Origin: Hedera helix
Taxonomy: Eukaryota > Streptophyta > Magnoliopsida > Apiales > Araliaceae
Length of the DNA stretch: 64,000 bases
Assembly (NCBI GenBank): GCA_947179155.2
Contig: OX359273.1
Span: 18,112,875-18,176,874 of the forward strand
Direction of reading: 5' to 3'
Below the pieces are notes generated by a model. That model was given only the letters and a program-made list of their open reading frames with translations. It was not told the origin of the DNA and did not search any database. The position numbers and the translations under genes are program-made. Below are positions 59,051 to 64,000 of the stretch, in pieces. Position 1 is the stretch's first letter; each line of letters begins with the position of its first letter.

Positions 59051-61340
59051 CTGAAAGTAGTATGCCCTAAAGCCAATCACATTTGATGCGATAAGCATTT
59101 CTTTATTCATGATTAATTACTTGAATTAATCAAATGGATAAACCCATAGTTTTTTAGCAATGCTTTTTGAACCATGATGAGGATCATGCTAATAAAATCT
59201 AAATTCAAGATAGCTCAAAACTAAAATTGTTCCTAATCGTTGGATCACTAAAAAAGAGATTAGTAGATCCAGATAGATTGGTACATACTATGTTTGCTCT
59301 TATAAAGAGGATGATTGATCTCATAATCATTTGTCACAGACACTAAAGCAAGTATGTCGGTGCTTATTAGAGAATAAATTCACTGAACGTGACTCGCTCA
59401 AGGAACACCTAATGGACTTTTAATTGTCTGTTAATAGGAGTTCCTTATGTGATAGTCATACAAGTGGTCCTTGGACTTGAAATCATCATAGTATCTTGTG
59501 TGTACTAAGTTATACTTTGACATATTCCTTAAGACTTGTTGGTAAATCAAATGATACGCTTTGGTATAATAAGGTACACATGGAGATAGATGAATGATCA
59601 ACAAATGATCTACCACTTCAAGTAAATAAGTGACAACTCAGAAATCTCAGGCCAGGGTTGAATGGAATTAGAAAGGAGTTTCTAATTTACATTAACTAGA
59701 GTCGTGTATTTGTGAAGAAATGCATATGATCAAATTAATAAGACTTGACAGAAATTTCATGTCTTATATTTGATTGGGACATTGTATGGTAGAAGGATTG
59801 AATTGTACGGTAACTATTCGCTGAAAGGTTCTTTTACGATCAAATGTTGAAATCTATATTATCTGGAATGCCGACTAAATGCTAAGGGGGCTTACCCTTA
59901 TTGTGGAATAATTATTTATTCTGAATTAAAGAGTTAATTCATAATAAATAAATTAGAATTGTTCTAATTTATTTATTATACAACCGGTTTAATATGGAGA
60001 ACCTAAAGGGTCACACCGCAAAAGAGTAATATTTATTTTAGAAGTGGATGGCATAATCGTAATAATAAATTAAGTATGAATTAGTATCATTGCTCTTAAA
60101 TGTCCCTAGTTGAGTATCATTATTAATGGGACAACAATGATGCATTGAGACTAGTATGTGGATTGACTGATGACCAAATCTCATTGGTCATAAATTTATA
60201 AGATATTGAGTCAATGCATAGGTACACGTTAGAGAACAATGTACTGGACAGACCTACCATGAGAATTCTACATGGAGCATTATGCTGAAAGTAGTATGCC
60301 CTCAAGCCAATCACATTTGATGTGATAAGCATTTCTTTATTCATGATTAATTACTTGAATTAATCAAATGGATAAACTCATAGTTTTCGAGCAATGCATT
60401 TAGAACCATGATGAGAATCATGCTAATAAAATCTAAATTCAAGATAGCTCAAAACTAAAATTGTTCCTAATCGTTGGATCATTAAAAAAAGAATTAGTAG
60501 ATCCGGATAGATTGGTACATACTATGTTTGCTCTTATAAAGAGGATGATTGATCTCATAATCATTTGTGTAGAGACGCTAAAGCAAGTATGTCGGTGCTT
60601 ATTAGAGAATAAGTTCACTGAACGTGACTCGCTCAAGGAACACCTAATGGACTTTTAATTGTCTGTTAATAGGAGTTCCTTATGTGATAGTTGTACAAGT
60701 GATCCTTGGACTTGAAATCATCATAGTATCTTGTGTGTACTAAGTTATACTTTGACATATTCCTTAAGACTTGTTGGTATATCAAATGATACGCTTTGGT
60801 ATAATAAGGTACGCGTGGAGATAGGTGAATGATCAACAAATGATCTACCACTTCCAATAAAGGGAGAGACTGTCATATGCGATTCAATAAGTGACAATTC
60901 AGAAATCTTTGGCTAGGGTTGAATGGAATTAGAAAGGAGTTTCTAATTTACATTAACTAGAGTTATGTATTTGTGAATTAAAATGCATATGATCAAATTA
61001 ATAAGACTTGACAGAAATTTCATGTCTTATATTTGATTGGGACATTGTATGGTATAAGGATTGAATTGTACGGTAACTATTCGTTGAAAGGTTCTTTTAC
61101 GATCAAATGTTGAAATCTATATTATCTGGAATGCCGACTAAATGCTAAGGGGGCTTACCCTTATTGTGGAATAATTATTTATTCTGAATTAAAGAGTTAA
61201 TTCATAATAAATGAATTAGAATTGTTCTAATTTATTTATTATACAACCGATTTAATATGGAGAACCTAAAAGGTCACACAGCAAAAGAGTAATATTTATT
61301 TTAGAAGTGGATGGCATAATCGTAATAATAAATTAAGTAT
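58846..61340 (+). repeat. 1.23-kb direct tandem duplication spanning two LTRs
   Basis: 58846-60077 is repeated as 60080-61340 (offset 1234 bp at the start, larger later because unit 2 has a ~30-bp insertion AAAGGGAGAGACTGTCATAT... near 60859). Each unit includes the end of one LTR fragment and the start of the next (TGAAAGTAGTATGCCC at 59052 and 60286), so the duplication came after the two LTRs were joined. Minus frames of 73 and 61-65 codons are repeated with it and are not supported as genes. Confidence 0.9.
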
Positions 61341-61436
61341 ATTTAATTTATACTATGGTGATAGAATAAATTAAATAGCTTAATATTTATAGTTTGGTAT
61401 TTTATAAATACTAATTATAAATTAATAAGAGGAGTC

Positions 61437-61500
<64 letters not shown>

Positions 61501-61525
61501 TATTATTATTACTATTATTATTATT
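61437..61525. repeat. TTA/TAA trinucleotide microsatellite
   Basis: About 29 TTA units with two or three ACT/TAC interruptions; likely length-variable between individuals. Confidence 0.97.
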
Positions 61526-61528
61526 CAG

Positions 61529-61778
61529 TTCCTAAATGGTTTAGGAATTAATTAATAAGTAGTAGTATTATTGTAAATAATTAAGTTCCAAAATAGTTTA
61601 GGAATTGTATTTATAAAAATTAATTAAGTTACTAAATGGTTTAGTAATTAATTAATAAGAAGTACTCTCATTATTAAATAATTAAGTTCCTAAATGGTTT
61701 AGGAATTGTAATTAATTAATTTAGTTCTTAATTAAATTGGGAATTAAATTAAAATCCTAATCCTAAATAGTTTAGGAT
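61529..61778. repeat. Five 19-bp hairpins with compensatory changes
   Basis: TTCCTAAATGGTTTAGGAA at 61529 and 61687; TTCCAAAATAGTTTAGGAA at 61586 (one mismatch); TTACTAAATGGTTTAGTAA at 61629; ATCCTAAATAGTTTAGGAT at 61760. Where one arm has changed, the other has changed to match in two of three variants. Spacing is 43-73 bp, with AATTAATTAA-rich spacers. Confidence 0.85.
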
Positions 61779-62044
61779 GGTTGACTATATTTATAAATAA
61801 GAGGAGTCTTATCATAGATTAAGGTTACACACTCTTTCATTATAATAGAGAGAGTACTCCATAATTTTCTACATCTAAGGAGTTAGAGAGAGAGAGAGAG
61901 AATTAGGGCTAGCCACCTATGGTTTGGAGAAACCAAAATTCACTTCTTTAATTCATAGATCTCTTGGTAGATCACCTCTAGTAGCTTCACACTTGGGGAG
62001 CTAACATTTGATCTATGGAATCTAATCGGTGATTTTGAAGAAGA
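61779..62044 (+). other. Probable end of a copia-type LTR/leader
   Basis: A GAGAGAGAGAGA run (61885-61900), then AATTAGGGCTAGCCACC and leader-like sequence. It likely belongs to the LTR starting at 59052/60286. The precise end is not resolved. Confidence 0.4.
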
Positions 62045-62338
62045 TGATAGGTAGGTTTTATACCTACTATTTCGGTACCAACTTGCTTAACTTTCGCTTG
62101 TTCTCACTAGTTTTTATTTACTATTCATGCTTTTATGTCGCTTTTGTAGGTTTCATGCTCCATAGCTCTTTATTGGCTTTTTCCGTCTTTTTGTGGACAA
62201 ACCGGCGTGTTTTGGACTAGAACTTGTACTGGGAGGAAGAATAGCAGTTTTCAGGACAAAATGGGTACAAGGAAGGTGTGCTATGCGCGAAGATCAGATG
62301 CAGCAGAAAGCGGTGCACAAAGTCCAAGACTGGTGTAC

Positions 62339-62537
62339 GGCGCAGCTGCGCCCCAATCCTTCACAAACACTGCGCAGATGCGCAGTCCCTCTGCATGCTG
62401 CCTGACTGGTGCACGGTGCAGCTGCGCCGCATTTCTTCACAATTGCTACGCAGCTGCGCAGTCCCTCTGCTAGCTATTTGACTGCCGCGAGGCGCAGCTG
62501 CGCCCTATCTCAGTACAAACACGGCGCAGCTGCGCCG
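62339..62537. repeat. Array of six GC-rich palindromes in the Athila LTR
   Basis: GGCGCAGCTGCGCC (62339 and 62491), ACTGCGCAGATGCGCAGT (62369), GGTGCAGCTGCGCC (62415), CGCAGCTGCG (62449) and CGGCGCAGCTGCGCCG (62522). They are embedded in ~76-bp repeat units that also share CAGTCCCTCTGC. The block lies about 90-290 bp upstream of the TATA box. Confidence 0.9.
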
Positions 62538-62628
62538 GTCCTTCGCACCAAAATCTGATATGACTTATTTTAAACGGGCCAATCACAAATCCTTGCTACA
62601 GTGATCGGAAATGAAGCGGCTGGGGCTC

Positions 62629-62635
62629 TATATAA
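62629..62635 (+). promoter_or_regulatory. TATA box of the Athila LTR
   Basis: TATATAA in GGGGCTCTATATAACAGAAG, after the palindrome array and before leader-like sequence. Confidence 0.65.
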
Positions 62636-63715
62636 CAGAAGTTCAGTCTAAGTGCTGAGATATAGAAGATAAGATAGAGAATAGCTAGGTCATAAGGAAG
62701 AAGGGAGAGGTCATTGTCATTTTCATTCTTTGTTGTCCTTGTTCCTTGTGATTTAGCTAGAGTAGTTTAGCTTAGGGCTGGACTGTGGAAGTTTGAAGTA
62801 TTGTGTCAACGTTGGAACTCCGGACTTGAAGAAGAGAAACCGAGCTTTGCATTTCTTAACCTTTGTTTTCTCTTTCTTTTCATTTGTAGCTTCAATGTAT
62901 GAACATTTGTGGATGATTGTTGTTATTTCTATTATGAACTAACTTCTCTTATGGGATTATAATGAAACCTAGGGTTTAGTTCAATTTGCTATGCTTCCTT
63001 GTTTTGGCTAAATGATTATGTATGGATTGTCTAATGTGGTTTATTTTAATTGTTTAAGTGCTTGATCACCATTTACCATGTTAACTCACACGAAACCGAG
63101 ATGGGGAGTGTGAGTTTAGAACTGACCATGTTAGCTTGTGTTCATGATTTCACATGACGTTGGATTGCATGATTAGTGCTAAGGATAGACATATAACAAA
63201 GCACCACACGTAGTCTTTTGAAAACTTGTGCTTAGGTCACATAGACCACATAGACATATAGTGATTTAATTAACTTGGGTGTTCTTTCTCGTTCTGTTGC
63301 CCTTTGGGTTGGATCTGGGTTGGATATGGGTATGATGCAACGAGAGTTAGTCATGCTTTAGTTTCGTGTTTTCGACTAACAATTCGAGATAATCAGTTAG
63401 GTTTAACAGGAAGTAGCTCAGTTGAATGACGCCCTAGGTGAAGTTATAATCTCATGCCTCATTTGTCTACTTAAATCATTTATTATTTAGTTGTCTTTAA
63501 TTTTCACAGCGTAGATTTAATTCACAATTCCTTGATTTACTTGACCACTGTTTAAAGAAACCGAAATAGTTATAAAACTGCTGCTTGATAGTGTAATAAC
63601 GATTCATAGTCCTCGTGGGAACGATACTTTACTTATTTATATTACTTGTTGACCACGTGCACTTGTGTGTCAGTGTTGATTTGTCATGCGTACGGTTTGA
63701 CACGCAACAAGTTTT

Positions 63716-63732
63716 TGGCGCCGTTGCTGGGG
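63716..63732 (+). other. Primer-binding site, tRNA-Asp type
   Basis: TGGCGCCGTTGCTGGGG; one change from the Athila-type TGGCGCCGTTGCCGGGG. Preceded by AGTTTT as usual in Athila. Confidence 0.95.
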
Positions 63733-63854
63733 TCTATGAGTAGTTTTTATTACTTTCATCATCAGTTTAAATTAGATTGGTTTAGTTAAACAATCTTTTC
63801 ATACCTCATTTCTTTTTATCTATTTCTTTGGTTTCAGGTACTTGTGGCTTGTGC

Positions 63855-64000
63855 ATGCTAACTCAAGAAAAGAAACGTAAGCTGTTGGCTCTCAACGACA
63901 ACATTTATACACGAGTTCAACAAGTGACTGAGGTTAGCTCTGACAATCAAGAGGGATTTGAACAGCCATAAATCATGGCGGGAGAACAAGAGGCACCCAA
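63855..64000 (+). pseudogene. gag: Start of Athila-type gag (partial at window edge)
   Basis: The frame from ATG 63855 (MLTQEKKRKLLALNDNIYT) reaches TAA 63969-63971, then continues in the same frame to a second ATG at 63975 (MAGEQEAP) and the window end. Either the true start is 63975 and the first part is a 38-codon upstream ORF, or the TAA is a CAA-to-TAA mutation in a longer gag. TTTCAG just upstream (63833-63838) resembles a splice acceptor. Confidence 0.5.

Larger units (their letters stand above)
62045..63709 (+). repeat. 5' LTR of a second Athila-like element (start approximate)
   Basis: It ends GACACGCAACA at 63709, seven bases before a tRNA-Asp PBS. The start is placed at TGATAGGTAGG (62045) by length (about 1.6-1.7 kb, as in the 36295-37898 LTR) and TG; a start up to ~90 bp later is possible. 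It has a GC-palindrome block (62339-62537), TATA box TATATAA at 62629-62635, and an end region with CTCGTGGGAACGATACTTTAC like the other Athila LTR (CTCATGGGATTGACATTCTAC). The element body lies beyond the window. Confidence 0.75.

Noticed and set aside
59431..61000. Repeated 61-73-codon minus ORFs as a duplicated gene family
   Set aside because: They are duplicated only because the 1.23-kb DNA segment is duplicated; no domain and low-complexity AT-rich codons.
61437..61525. Telomere-like or centromeric satellite
   Set aside because: Simple TTA microsatellite only; no TTTAGGG repeats and no long higher-order array.

Overview
The window is plant nuclear DNA made almost entirely of nested LTR retrotransposons; I found no host gene, rRNA, tRNA gene or CRISPR array. 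The evidence is Ty3/gypsy and copia polyprotein remnants, tRNA-derived primer-binding sites (Arg, initiator Met, Asp), Tat/Ogre, Athila and chromovirus architectures, and AT-rich multi-kilobase LTRs. A flowering plant with a repeat-rich genome, probably a eudicot, fits; the species cannot be read from the sequence.

Region by region. 1-1111 is the 3' end of the internal region of one Tat/Ogre-type element, joined exactly at its polypurine tract to the LTR of the next copy. 1112-19077 is a complete, defective 18-kb copy: 2.2-kb LTRs, tRNA-Arg PBS, gag, protease, G-patch, a likely intron, RT, two RNase H domains, a DD35E integrase, two antisense ORFs (DUF7745-like and plant-mobile-domain-like), a 34-36-bp tandem array in the 3' untranslated part, and a hairpin abutting the polypurine tract. 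It lies inside the integrase region of a minus-strand chromovirus (19078-24592, LTR 21213-24592). 24593-30481 holds LTR fragments and the non-coding interior of an older gypsy element. 30482-37898 is a gutted Athila-like element split by a 4.3-kb solo LTR (31870-36202) with an intact TTAAC target duplication. 38339-39467 is an LTR fragment. 39468-51811 is a plus-strand copy of the same chromovirus family, with degraded pol, a 1.5-kb solo-LTR-like insertion just before its chromodomain, and a 3' LTR that lacks its last ~120 bp. 51812-56370 is AT-rich non-coding repeat DNA with an LTR end, spaced-motif arrays and hairpins. 56385-57275 is a dead copia gag/protease fragment. 57281-62044 contains LTR fragments, a 1.23-kb tandem duplication, a TTA microsatellite and a hairpin family with compensatory changes. 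62045-64000 is the 5' LTR, tRNA-Asp PBS and gag start of another Athila-like element.

No reading frame set is intact, so none of these copies looks autonomous. The Tat copy is notable because its LTRs are nearly identical (3 differences in about 150 bp counted by eye) while its coding regions carry many stops. This fits recent movement of an already defective copy using proteins from elsewhere. Splicing, domain and regulatory statements are inferences from sequence unless stated otherwise.
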